Positions 1 to 8,133 of a stretch of 64,000 bases of DNA are shown one piece after another. The notes beneath the pieces were generated by a model. The model made no database searches. It was given only the letters and a program-made list of their open reading frames with translations, and was not told the origin of the DNA. A program made the position numbers and the translations under genes. The first letter of the stretch is position 1; every line of letters begins with the position of its first letter. Origin of the DNA: Xanthomonas sp. Leaf148 (lineage in GTDB: Bacteria > Pseudomonadota > Gammaproteobacteria > Xanthomonadales > Xanthomonadaceae); the NCBI RefSeq assembly GCF_001423585.1, contig NZ_LMOP01000009.1, positions 173,496-237,495 of the forward strand. The letters run 5' to 3'.

Positions 1-903
1 AGCGTCGCGCAGTCGCTGGCTGCGGCGCGGCTGCAGCTGGCCGAGCATCTGGCGGGCGATGTGCAGGCGCTGCATGTGGTGATCGCCGACCATGCAGAGA
101 GCGATGGCATGCGCTTGGTCGCCGCAGTGGATGCGTCGGTGATGCGGCAGTGGCTAGACCGTGCAGCAGCCCTGGGCCTCGTGCCCGATGCCGTGGTGCC
201 AGACTGTCTGCTGCTGCCCGACGCGACGGCGGATCAGCCGCCGACGCTGCTGTACTGGGATGGCCGCTTGGTGGTGCGTGGTACACGCATCGCCTGCAGC
301 CTGGAGCCGCAGCTTGCGCAGGTGCTGATCGCAACACTCCCGGTCGCACCGGCACTGCCGCCGGATCCGGACCCAACGCACGCCATCGCGCAGTTTGCGC
401 GGCATGCCGCCACCGCGCCGATCAATCTGCGCCAGCAAAGTTTCGCCGCGCCAACGCGCCAGCGTGCACAGCTGAGCGCACGCACGCTTGCGTGGTTGCT
501 TGCGCTGCTGGTGCTGTCGCCTGTGTTTCTGCTGGTGGCGCAGAGCCTGCGATACGAGATCGGCGCGCAGCTCCTGCAGCGGCGCAGCGCACAGTTGATG
601 GGTAAGAATGTCATGACGCCCGGCGCAGACACAGCCCGGCAAACCGCCGCCTCGCAGAACGCATTCGCACCGCAACTGGCCGCACTGTTCGCTGCAGTCG
701 AAGCAGTGCCGGGCGCAGAACTGGACGCGCTCGCTTACCAGCAACAGGGTCCGCTGCGTGTCACCTTGCTGCACAGCGACGCCGCGCAACTGGAGCACTT
801 CTCCGTCCAGCTCAGTCGCGCCGGTTGGCAGGTGCGCGCAGGCGCAGGCCAGCCCCGCGACGACAGACTCGCCACCGCATTGGAACTGGAGCCGCCGCAA
901 TGA
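1..903 (+). CDS. xcsL: Type II secretion protein L (XcsL), 5' end outside window
   Basis: The reading frame is open from base 1, so the N-terminus lies upstream of the window and no start can be chosen. The visible ~300 residues have a cytoplasmic part, one membrane segment near bases 480-545 (rich in Leu/Ala/Val) and a periplasmic tail, the layout of GspL. GspL family proteins sit in the inner membrane and connect the assembly ATPase GspE to GspM and the pseudopilus platform. The stop overlaps the start of the next gene (ATGA), as in a type II operon. Assignment to xcs rather than xps rests on a full xps operon being present at 47620-58698 and on the following nag cluster, which I recall next to xcs in X. 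campestris. Confidence 0.8.
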   Translation, partial: SVAQSLAAARLQLAEHLAGDVQALHVVIADHAESDGMRLVAAVDASVMRQWLDRAAALGLVPDAVVPDCLLLPDATADQPPTLLYWDGRLVVRGTRIACSLEPQLAQVLIATLPVAPALPPDPDPTHAIAQFARHAATAPINLRQQSFAAPTRQRAQLSARTLAWLLALLVLSPVFLLVAQSLRYEIGAQLLQRRSAQLMGKNVMTPGADTARQTAASQNAFAPQLAALFAAVEAVPGAELDALAYQQQGPLRVTLLHSDAAQLEHFSVQLSRAGWQVRAGAGQPRDDRLATALELEPPQ

Positions 904-1358
904 GTACGCTGCAACGCATGCCGGTGTGGTGGCAGAGCCGCGCACCACGCGAGCGCCTCATGCTGTCGGTCATGATGGTCGCCATCTCTGCATTCATCGG
1001 CTGGTATGCGCTACTGGTGCCGCTGCGGCATTGGCACAGCAGCGCGCGGGCACGCTATGACCATGCTGCGGAGGCGCTGCTCATTGCGCGTGCAGCGCAA
1101 GCCGGCAGTACCGTGGCCGCCATTCCGCTGGCGCGCATTGCGCAAAGCGCGCGCGATGCGACTATCACCATCACCCACCAACAGCGCAGTCCTACGGGAA
1201 CACTCGCATTGCAGATCGACACCGTCACCAGCCCCGTCTTGTTCGCCTGGCTGGAACAGCTGCGCCAACGCCACGGTCTGACGCCTTCGGCGCTTGAAAT
1301 CAGCCGCCGCGACGGGCAACTGCAGGTGCGCTGCACGTTCTCGGGTATCGCGCTATGA
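900..1358 (+). CDS. xcsM: Type II secretion protein M (XcsM)
   Basis: A 152-residue protein starting at an ATG that overlaps the xcsL stop. It has a short basic cytoplasmic N-terminus, a single membrane segment at about residues 20-42 and a periplasmic remainder with a GspM-like fold pattern (alternating hydrophobic residues after a helical linker). GspM proteins partner with GspL in the inner-membrane platform. Its stop overlaps the next start. The start chosen is the only one that gives translational coupling; longer upstream frames run inside xcsL. The identification depends on gene order as much as on sequence. Confidence 0.75.
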   Translation: MSTLQRMPVWWQSRAPRERLMLSVMMVAISAFIGWYALLVPLRHWHSSARARYDHAAEALLIARAAQAGSTVAAIPLARIAQSARDATITITHQQRSPTGTLALQIDTVTSPVLFAWLEQLRQRHGLTPSALEISRRDGQLQVRCTFSGIAL

Positions 1359-2071
1359 GGGCAGTGCGTTGGTTGCTGCTGGGCAGCGTGTTGCTGGTCA
1401 TCTGCGTCATCGCCACCTTACCGCTGCGGTGGGTGCTGCCGATCGACACGCTGCCGTTTGCCGCGCTGGAAGCGCAGGGCTCGATCTGGAATGGCACCCT
1501 GCGTGGCGTGACCTGGACCAGCATGGACGTGGGCGATGTCGGCGTGCGTCTGCGTCCGCTGCCCTTGTTGCGCGGGCAACGCCAGGTGCAGCTGCGCTCG
1601 GCCACCGCGCAGCTGGTGGCGTTGCAAGGCGTGCGGCAGGGTGTGCAGCAGGCCAACGGTCGCCTGTTGCTGCGCAAGCCGGGTGGGGTGGCCTTGCTGG
1701 ACCTGTCGATCGACCTGCGCGAGGTACATGCGGTTTTCGACGCCACACGCTGCACGCAAGCGGGCGGCGATGTGGCCGCGCAAGTGCTGCCTAACGCCGG
1801 TGGCGAAGCCGCCGGGCTGCTGCCGCTGCGTCTGCGTGGCAGCCCGCGCTGCGTGGACGATGCGGTGGTGCTGGCACTGGCGCCCGATGGCGGCCTGCCC
1901 GAAGGCGTCAACCTCAGCGCCGAGCTGCGCCTGCAGCACGATGGCCGCTGGCAGTGGCGCACTCAGGTCGAGCCCGGCAACGACACCGCGCTGCAGTTGG
2001 GCCTGCAACTGCTCGGCTTCGTCCAGACGCCGGAGCGTTGGCTGGTGCGTGTCGATCAGGGGCAGCTGTAG
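1355..2071 (+). CDS. xcsN: Type II secretion protein N (XcsN, GspN family)
   Basis: A 238-residue protein with an N-terminal membrane anchor (about residues 5-26) followed by a periplasmic beta-rich domain. The stretch around residues 40-55 (LEAQGSIWNGTLRGV) is typical of GspN (T2SSN family). It overlaps xcsM by four bases and closes the operon; 367 bases without a gene follow. GspN is an accessory inner-membrane component found in only some type II systems. It is unrelated in sequence to the protein called XpsN at 55559-56359, which is GspC-like. Two Cys residues near positions 132 and 166 could form a periplasmic disulfide (inference). Confidence 0.8.
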   Translation: MRAVRWLLLGSVLLVICVIATLPLRWVLPIDTLPFAALEAQGSIWNGTLRGVTWTSMDVGDVGVRLRPLPLLRGQRQVQLRSATAQLVALQGVRQGVQQANGRLLLRKPGGVALLDLSIDLREVHAVFDATRCTQAGGDVAAQVLPNAGGEAAGLLPLRLRGSPRCVDDAVVLALAPDGGLPEGVNLSAELRLQHDGRWQWRTQVEPGNDTALQLGLQLLGFVQTPERWLVRVDQGQL

Positions 2072-2438
2072 CGCAGATGCCTGACGCCTTTGCCGTTGGG
2101 CCGGGTTACTGCAGTTGGGCATGGCCCAATGCTTCGACTTGCGCAACGGAACTGCTCGGCTACTGACCTCGGCACCGACGAAATTGGTCTGATCTACCCG
2201 GCCACAGATCGGCCGGTCGCCACCGCGCCTTGCCAGGGCCGCTGCCGATAGGACGCCCCGTCCGATGCGGACCAGTCCTCGCTGCGCCGACATTCATCGG
2301 CCAATCCGCAGATACACCGGCAGGCCACCCCAACGCCCGCCAGACCAGTCCACTCGCGCCGACACAGCACAGGGCTGGTGCGTCGCCGTCGATTGGTACT
2401 ATATTGGACCTATCGAATTCGGGCGGGCGGGACTAACG
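2072..2438. other. Intergenic region between xcsN and nagQ
   Basis: No convincing gene. A longer frame running into nagQ from base 2265 is open but its translation is Pro/Arg-rich and unlike GntR regulators. The only clear signal is the palindrome at 2395-2410, listed separately. Confidence 0.6.
2395..2410. promoter_or_regulatory. Candidate NagQ (GntR-type) operator
   Basis: A 16-base imperfect palindrome, GGTACTATATTGGACC, in which 12 of 16 positions match its own reverse complement. It lies 28 bases upstream of the nagQ start. GntR/HutC regulators of amino-sugar genes bind GGT...ACC-type palindromes (the DasR/NagR-YvoA class), so autoregulation of nagQ and the downstream nag genes is likely. 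Palindrome and position are seen; binding is inferred. Confidence 0.5.
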
Positions 2439-3194
2439 ATGGTCAAGGCCAAGGCGGACGCCGACAAGCGACTGGACGACCTGCACCTGGACGCGTCCGC
2501 GCCAACCCCGCTGTATCTGCAGCTGGCCGGCAAGCTCACCGATGCCATCCGTGGCGGTCAGTGGAAGGCCGGCGAAGCGCTGCCGGCCGAGCGCCAGCTG
2601 TGCGAGCGCCTGCAGATCTCGCGGGTCACCCTGCGGCAGGCGGTCGATGTGCTGGTCGAACAAGGCCTGGTCTCGCGTCGCCAGGGGGCCGGCACCTTTG
2701 TCACCACCCAGATCCAGCACCAACTCAGTGGTCTAACCAGTTTCAGCGAAACGCTGCGCATCAAGGGCTATGAGCCCGGCACGCGCTGGCTGGAGCGGCG
2801 TCTGCGCCCGGCGCATGGCGAAGAAATCCTGCGGCTGGGCTTGTCGCCGGATGCGGCGGTGGCCTCGCTGACGCGCCTGCGCAGCGCCGACGACCGCGTC
2901 ATGGCCTACGAGCACGCGGTGTTGCCGCAGCGTATCGTCGCCGACCCGCAGCAGGTGGGCGATTCGCTCTACAGCTATCTGGATGCGCAGGGCACACCGG
3001 TGGTGCGCGCATTGCAGTACTTCCGCGCGATCAATCTGCCGGCGCGTCTGGCCGAACATCTGCGCATGAAAACCGGCGAGGCGATTCTGCACGTGGTGCG
3101 CGTGGGCTACACCCGCGACGGCAGCGCAATCGAATTGACCGATACCTATTGCCATAACGACTTCTACGACTTCGTCGCCGAACTGCGCCGCTGA
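2439..3194 (+). CDS. nagQ: GntR/HutC-family repressor of GlcNAc genes (NagQ)
   Basis: A 251-residue regulator. Residues ~18-85 form a winged helix-turn-helix of the GntR type (PLYLQLAGKLTDAI ... LPAERQLCERLQISRVTLRQAV). Residues ~95-245 form the UTRA ligand-binding domain, ending in a TDTYCHNDFYDFVAEL segment characteristic of the HutC subfamily. The upstream frame is open to 2265, but the ATG at 2439 gives the usual family length. Its place at the head of nagP-nagR-nagB-II-nagA matches the role described in Xanthomonas and Shewanella: repression of GlcNAc catabolism, relieved by an amino-sugar phosphate. Which ligand is bound cannot be read from sequence. Confidence 0.85.
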   Translation: MVKAKADADKRLDDLHLDASAPTPLYLQLAGKLTDAIRGGQWKAGEALPAERQLCERLQISRVTLRQAVDVLVEQGLVSRRQGAGTFVTTQIQHQLSGLTSFSETLRIKGYEPGTRWLERRLRPAHGEEILRLGLSPDAAVASLTRLRSADDRVMAYEHAVLPQRIVADPQQVGDSLYSYLDAQGTPVVRALQYFRAINLPARLAEHLRMKTGEAILHVVRVGYTRDGSAIELTDTYCHNDFYDFVAELRR

Positions 3195-3237
3195 CGCTAA
3201 CGGCATTCCTTACGACAACCTCAGAGCCAGCCGATCC

Positions 3238-4512
3238 ATGACTACCGCCAGGCCCGCAAATCCCGTTGTCTCGATCGCCATCGTCGGCGTGCTGTTTTTC
3301 ATCATCGGCTTTTTCACCTGGATCAACGGGCCGCTGATCACCTTCGTGCGGCTGGCGTTCGACCTCAACGAGGTCAACGCGTTCCTGGTGCTGATGGTGT
3401 TCTACCTGTCGTACTTCTTTCTGGCGCTGCCGTCGTCGTGGATTCTCAAGCGCACCGGTATGAAGAAAGGCCTGGCCTTGAGCCTGGTGGTAATGGCGGT
3501 GGGCGCGGCCGCGTTCGGCCAGTTCGCCACGCAGCGCTGGTATCCGGGCGCATTGGGCGGGCTGTTCGTGATCGGTAGCGGCCTGGCCTTGCTGCAGACT
3601 GCGATCAACCCCTACATCAGCATCCTGGGGCCGATCGAAAGCGCCGCACGCCGCATCGCGCTGATGGGCATCTGCAACAAGATCGCCGGCATCCTGGCGC
3701 CGATCCTGATCGGCTCGCTGGTGCTGCACGGGATCGGCGATCTGTCCGCACAGGTGGCCAGCGCCGATGCCGCGACCAAGGAAACCTTGCTCACTGCGTT
3801 TGCCGCCAAGATCCACGCACCGTATCTGGTGATGTCCGGCGTGCTGTTGGTGCTGGCCATCGGCGTGCTGTTCTCGCCGCTGCCGGAACTCAAGGCCTCC
3901 GAAGCCAACGCAACGCCTGGTGCTGCCGGCGTGCAGAAATCCAGCATCTTCCAGTTCCCGCATCTGTGGCTGGGCGTGCTGTGCCTGTTCGTCTATGTGG
4001 GCGTGGAAGTGATGGCCGGCGATGCCATCGGCACCTACGGGCATGGCTTCAACCTGCCGCTGGACAGCACCAAGCTGTTCACCTCCTACACGCTGGGCGC
4101 GATGCTGCTGGGCTACATCGCTGGCCTGGTATTGATCCCGGCAGTCATTTCGCAGGCGCGTTACCTGAGCATCTCGGCGGTGCTGGGTGTGGTGTTCTCG
4201 CTGGGTGCGTTGTTCACCCATGGCTATGTGTCGGTGGCCTTCGTGGCTGCACTCGGATTCGCCAACGCCATGATGTGGCCGGCGATCTTTCCGCTGGCCA
4301 TTCGCGGGCTCGGCCGCTTTACCGAGATCGGCTCGGCGCTGCTGGTGATGGGCATTGCCGGCGGCGCGATCATTCCGCAGCTGTTCGCCATTCTCAAGCA
4401 GCATTACGACTTCCAGGGCGTGTTCGCTGCGCTGATGGTGCCGTGCTATCTGTACATCCTGTTTTATTCGCTGCGCGGTCATCGCGTGGGCCTGCCGGCC
4501 CAGGCTAAGTGA
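3238..4512 (+). CDS. nagP: GlcNAc inner-membrane permease (NagP, FucP/GluP-type MFS)
   Basis: A 424-residue major-facilitator protein with about 12 hydrophobic segments. The sequence just after the first segment (GFFTWINGPLITFVRLAFDLNE) and the conserved AINPYISILGP stretch near residue 125 mark the fucose/glucose/galactose:H+ symporter family. In this gene neighbourhood it is the GlcNAc permease NagP, replacing a PTS system. It follows nagQ by 43 bases and is followed directly by nagR, so one transcript is likely. Because uptake is not phosphorylating, a separate GlcNAc kinase is required; none is in this window. Confidence 0.87.
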   Translation: MTTARPANPVVSIAIVGVLFFIIGFFTWINGPLITFVRLAFDLNEVNAFLVLMVFYLSYFFLALPSSWILKRTGMKKGLALSLVVMAVGAAAFGQFATQRWYPGALGGLFVIGSGLALLQTAINPYISILGPIESAARRIALMGICNKIAGILAPILIGSLVLHGIGDLSAQVASADAATKETLLTAFAAKIHAPYLVMSGVLLVLAIGVLFSPLPELKASEANATPGAAGVQKSSIFQFPHLWLGVLCLFVYVGVEVMAGDAIGTYGHGFNLPLDSTKLFTSYTLGAMLLGYIAGLVLIPAVISQARYLSISAVLGVVFSLGALFTHGYVSVAFVAALGFANAMMWPAIFPLAIRGLGRFTEIGSALLVMGIAGGAIIPQLFAILKQHYDFQGVFAALMVPCYLYILFYSLRGHRVGLPAQAK

Positions 4513-4552
4513 GCGACGCGGCATGATGCGTTCCGACGAACAAGGCACTTCC

Positions 4553-5620
4553 ATGCGCAGGCCCACTATCAAAGACGTCGCCGAGCGCGCCAAGGTCTCG
4601 TTGAAGACCGTGTCGCGGGTGATCAACAACGAGCCATCGGTGATGCAGGCCACGCGTGCGCGCGTGCTGCGCGCCATCGCTGATCTCGATTACGAACCCG
4701 ATCCGTCCGCACGCAATCTGCGTAGCGGCACGCCGTTCGTGATCGGGCTGGTCTACGACAACCCCAACCCGTATCACATCATCGGCATCCAGAACGGCGT
4801 GCTGGCCGCCTGCCGCGAAACCGGCTTTGGCCTGCAGATCCATCCCTGCGATTCCACTTCGCCGTTGCTGGCCGAAGAACTGGCCGAATGGGTGCAGCGC
4901 TCGCGTCTGGCCGGTGTGGTGTTGACCGCGCCGATGTCCGAGCGCCCCGAACTGCTCGCCGGCCTGGCCGCGCGCGGCATCAAGAGCGTGCGCATCATCG
5001 CGTCCACCGAAGATCCCGGCGACGGCCCGTGCGTGTATATCGACGACCGCGATGCCGCATATGAAATCACCGAGCATCTGATCCAGCTTGGTCATCAACG
5101 CATCGGCTTTTTGTGGGGTGGCCCGCAGCATCGCTCCAGCGGCGAGCGCTACGCCGGCTACGAAGCGGCGTTGAAGGACTACGGCATCCCGCTGGACAAG
5201 CACCTGGTGATTCCCGGCGATTACACCTTCGACGATGGCTTCCGTGGTGCGCGCCGGTTGCTGTCGCTGCGCGAGCCGCCGACTGCGATCTTCGGCAGCA
5301 ATGACGAAATCGCCGCCGGCGTGCTGGCCGCGGCCAAGTCCACCGGCATGAATGTGCCGTATCAGTTGTCGATCGCCGGCTTCGAAGACAGCCCGTTCTC
5401 TCGGCAGTCCTGGCCGGCGTTGACCACCGCAAAGCAGGCCACCGAAGACATCGCGCGGCACGCCGCACGCTTGTTGATCAGCCAGCTGCGCAGCGATGCC
5501 TACGACGACCAGCCGGCGCAATTGCAGAACCGCGGCTTCGTGCCACAGCTGGTGGTGCGCGGTTCCACCGCACCGGCGCAGACACCGGCCGCCAAATCCC
5601 TTCCCCCCGAATCCGCCTGA
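4553..5620 (+). CDS. nagR: LacI-family repressor of the GlcNAc regulon (NagR)
   Basis: A LacI-family regulator of 355 residues. The N-terminal helix-turn-helix (TIKDVAERAKVSLKTVSRVIN) is followed by the hinge (YEPDPSARNLRSG) and a periplasmic-binding-protein-like sensor domain. Two in-frame ATGs at 4523/4526 would add 10 residues, but the ATG at 4553 has an AAGG Shine-Dalgarno eight bases upstream and puts RRPTIKDVA at the very start, as in the family. LacI proteins bind palindromes with a central CG; one such site lies at 9936-9949, before the TonB receptor. Known NagR proteins repress GlcNAc uptake and degradation genes. Confidence 0.85.
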   Translation: MRRPTIKDVAERAKVSLKTVSRVINNEPSVMQATRARVLRAIADLDYEPDPSARNLRSGTPFVIGLVYDNPNPYHIIGIQNGVLAACRETGFGLQIHPCDSTSPLLAEELAEWVQRSRLAGVVLTAPMSERPELLAGLAARGIKSVRIIASTEDPGDGPCVYIDDRDAAYEITEHLIQLGHQRIGFLWGGPQHRSSGERYAGYEAALKDYGIPLDKHLVIPGDYTFDDGFRGARRLLSLREPPTAIFGSNDEIAAGVLAAAKSTGMNVPYQLSIAGFEDSPFSRQSWPALTTAKQATEDIARHAARLLISQLRSDAYDDQPAQLQNRGFVPQLVVRGSTAPAQTPAAKSLPPESA

Positions 5621-5626
5621 GTACCG

Positions 5627-6655
5627 ATGACTCTCCCCCAGGAAACCGACACCTTGATGTTCCGCGAGGCGGCGCAAACCGCCGACGTGGTCGCCGCACA
5701 GTTCGCGCGTAACGCCGACACCATCGCTGCGCTTGCGCAGTCGTTGCGCGACAACCCGCCGCCGTTCGTGGTGACCTGCGCGCGCGGTAGCTCCGATCAC
5801 GCCGCGACATATGCCAAGTACCTGTTCGAGACGCAGCTGGGCATCGTCACTGCCTCGGCATCGCCATCGGTGGGCTCGGTGTATGCCGCGCCGCTGCAAC
5901 TGCGTGGCGCGCTGTATATCGTGATTTCGCAATCGGGGAAAAGCCCCGACCTGCTGCGCAATGCCGAAGCTGCCAAGGCCGCCGGTGCGCGCGTGGTCGC
6001 TCTGGTCAATGTGGAAGATTCGCCGCTGGCGCAGCTGGCCGATGTGGTGATTCCGCTCGGCGCCGGCCCGGAAAAAAGTGTCGCCGCCACCAAGAGCTAC
6101 CTCGCCTCGCTCGCTGCGGTGCTGCACCTGGGCGCAGTGTGGAAGAACGACCCGGCCTTGCTCGCCGCAGTGGACGCGTTGCCGCAACAACTGCGCAGCG
6201 CCTGGCAGGCCGATTGGTCTGCACTGACTACCGGTTTGACGCCCGCGCATAATCTGTTCGTGCTCGGCCGCGGCCTGGGTCTGGGCGCGGCACAGGAAGC
6301 GGCATTGAAGTTCAAGGAAACCTGCGGCCTGCATGCCGAAGCCTATAGCTCGGCCGAGGTCAAACACGGGCCGATGGCCTTGGTCGGCCCGGGCTTTCCG
6401 GTGCTGGTCTTTGCGCAGCCCGACGAAACCGGTGCCGGTACGCGTGCACTGGCCGAAGAATTCCGTGCGCGTGGCGCGCAGGTGTGGCTGGCTGCGCCCG
6501 ATGGCGATCTGCCGCTTGCCGATGCCGCGCATCCGGCGTGCGCGCCGCTGCTGACCGTGCAGAGCTTCTATCGCGCCATCAATGCGCTGGCGCTGCAGCG
6601 TGGCCACAATCCTGATTTACCGCCGCATTTGAACAAGGTTACGGAAACCGTTTGA
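5627..6655 (+). CDS. nagB-II: Glucosamine-6-phosphate deaminase, SIS-domain type (NagB-II)
   Basis: A 342-residue protein of two SIS sugar-isomerase domains, resembling the isomerase half of GlmS and unlike the classical NagB fold. Visible motifs are CARGSSDHAATYAKYLFE (residues ~47-64), SQSGKSPD (~103-110), and AEVKHGPMAL (~243), typical of GlcN6P-binding SIS enzymes. It converts GlcN6P to fructose-6-P and ammonia. It starts six bases after nagR and its stop is two bases before the nagA ATG. A downstream ATG at 5657 (MFREAAQ) is an alternative start. Confidence 0.87.
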   Translation: MTLPQETDTLMFREAAQTADVVAAQFARNADTIAALAQSLRDNPPPFVVTCARGSSDHAATYAKYLFETQLGIVTASASPSVGSVYAAPLQLRGALYIVISQSGKSPDLLRNAEAAKAAGARVVALVNVEDSPLAQLADVVIPLGAGPEKSVAATKSYLASLAAVLHLGAVWKNDPALLAAVDALPQQLRSAWQADWSALTTGLTPAHNLFVLGRGLGLGAAQEAALKFKETCGLHAEAYSSAEVKHGPMALVGPGFPVLVFAQPDETGAGTRALAEEFRARGAQVWLAAPDGDLPLADAAHPACAPLLTVQSFYRAINALALQRGHNPDLPPHLNKVTETV

Positions 6656-6657
6656 AC

Positions 6658-7812
6658 ATGGATGCTTCCCGCACTCAGGCATTGTGCAACGCACGCGTAC
6701 TTACCGATGACGGCCTGCAAGAGGGCCTGGTCGTGCTGCTGGATGGTGCGCAGATCCAGGCGGTCGTGCCGGCCGACGACGTGCGCGTTGCACAGGCGCA
6801 CACGCGCGTGGAGTTGGGCGGCGCCACCTTGTTGCCGGGCTTCATCGACATCCAGGTCAATGGTGGCGGCGGGGTGTTGTTCAACAACGCACGCGACCCG
6901 CAGGCACTGGCCAAGATTGCCGCAGCGCATCGCCGCTTCGGCACCACCGGCATGCTGCCGACGCTGATCAGCGATACCGCGCAGGTGATGGCCGAAGCGA
7001 TCGACGCCACCCGTGCGGCCATCGCACAAGGCGTGCCCGGCGTGCTCGGCATCCATCTGGAAGGCCCGTACCTGAGCCCCGCGCGCAAGGGCACCCACGA
7101 TGCGCACAAATTTCGTCTGCCGGACGCGCACGAAATCGCCGTCGACACCTCGCTGGACAATGGCGTCACCCTGATCACGCTCGCGCCCGAGCGCGTGCCG
7201 CTGGATGACATCCGCGCATTCGTGGCCGGAGGGGCGATCGTATTCGCCGGCCACACTGCGGCCACTTACGAGCAGGCGCGCGATGGCATTGCCGCTGGCG
7301 TGAGCGGCTTTACGCACGTCTACAACGCCATGTCGCAACTGGCCGGGCGCGAGCCCAACGCCGTCGGTGCCGCACTGGAAGACCCGCAGGTGTGGTGCGG
7401 CGTCATCGTCGATGGCGTGCACGTGCACCCGGCCAGCCTGCGCGTGGTGCTGGCAGCCAAACCGCGTGGCAAGGTGCTGCTGGTCACCGACGCCATGCCG
7501 ATGGTCGGCGCCGACAGCCCCAGCTTCGATCTGTACGGCGAAACCATCACCGCCGTGGACGGCGTGGTACGCAACGCCGACGGCGCACTCGCCGGCTCCG
7601 CCCTGGACATGGCCACCGCGGTGCGCAACAGCGTGCAGTGGCTGGGCGTGGATCTGGCCGAAGCCGCACGCATGGCCTCGACCTATCCCGCGCAATGCAT
7701 CGGCCTGGGCGACCGCCTGGGACGCATCGCACCCGGCTACCAGGCCGACCTGGTGCTGGTGGATGCGGATGTGCGGGTGCTGGGCACCTGGGTTGGCGGG
7801 CAGCGCGACTGA
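6658..7812 (+). CDS. nagA: N-acetylglucosamine-6-phosphate deacetylase (NagA)
   Basis: A 384-residue amidohydrolase. The metal- and substrate-binding motifs are in order: PGFIDIQVNGGGG, LGIHLEGPYLSPARKG (metal-ligand Glu), FAGHTAAT, GFTHVYNAMSQ (His), DGVHVHP, and VTDAMPM with the catalytic Asp. It removes acetate from GlcNAc-6-P to give the substrate of NagB-II just upstream. The ATG at 6658, two bases after the nagB-II stop, is preferred over a TTG at 6652 inside nagB-II. Length is normal for the family. It is the last gene of the nag operon; 321 bases without a gene follow. Confidence 0.93.
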   Translation: MDASRTQALCNARVLTDDGLQEGLVVLLDGAQIQAVVPADDVRVAQAHTRVELGGATLLPGFIDIQVNGGGGVLFNNARDPQALAKIAAAHRRFGTTGMLPTLISDTAQVMAEAIDATRAAIAQGVPGVLGIHLEGPYLSPARKGTHDAHKFRLPDAHEIAVDTSLDNGVTLITLAPERVPLDDIRAFVAGGAIVFAGHTAATYEQARDGIAAGVSGFTHVYNAMSQLAGREPNAVGAALEDPQVWCGVIVDGVHVHPASLRVVLAAKPRGKVLLVTDAMPMVGADSPSFDLYGETITAVDGVVRNADGALAGSALDMATAVRNSVQWLGVDLAEAARMASTYPAQCIGLGDRLGRIAPGYQADLVLVDADVRVLGTWVGGQRD

Positions 7813-8133
7813 GGGCGTCAGCACATTTGGTGCGGCGTGCTATGAGGTAAGTGCGGCCGATGGGATCGCAGATGGCCGCGACGTGTCGCGTATCCGTGTG
7901 CAATGCCGAGGTTTGTGGCGGCATGCATGTCGCAAGCATTGCGTGGACCAGTCGCTCTCGTGACAGTTAGGTGATCCCTTCCATGCCGCCAGTCCGGAAC
8001 GTCTGGTTGTAGCTCCGCCTTTGGCGGCGCAGCAGATGCGTCATCGTCGCCGATGCGGACGTGGCAGTGCGGTGTGAGCGGGCAAGGGGCCGCTGCTAGA
8101 CTCGCGGCTGACTCAGGGACTACGGTGTTGCCG
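7813..8133. other. Intergenic region between nagA and the S41-like gene
   Basis: No supported gene; frames here are short and GC-driven. No strong terminator hairpin or operator was found by eye. Confidence 0.5.

Noticed and set aside
3031-4677. 548-codon open frame on the minus strand across nagP
   Set aside because: It lies antisense to a clearly conserved permease, its translation is His/Gln/Arg-rich with no family motif, and such frames are expected opposite GC-rich genes.
4505-6607. 700-codon minus-strand frame across nagR and nagB-II
   Set aside because: It spans two well-supported genes on the other strand and has low-complexity Arg/Gly/His composition.
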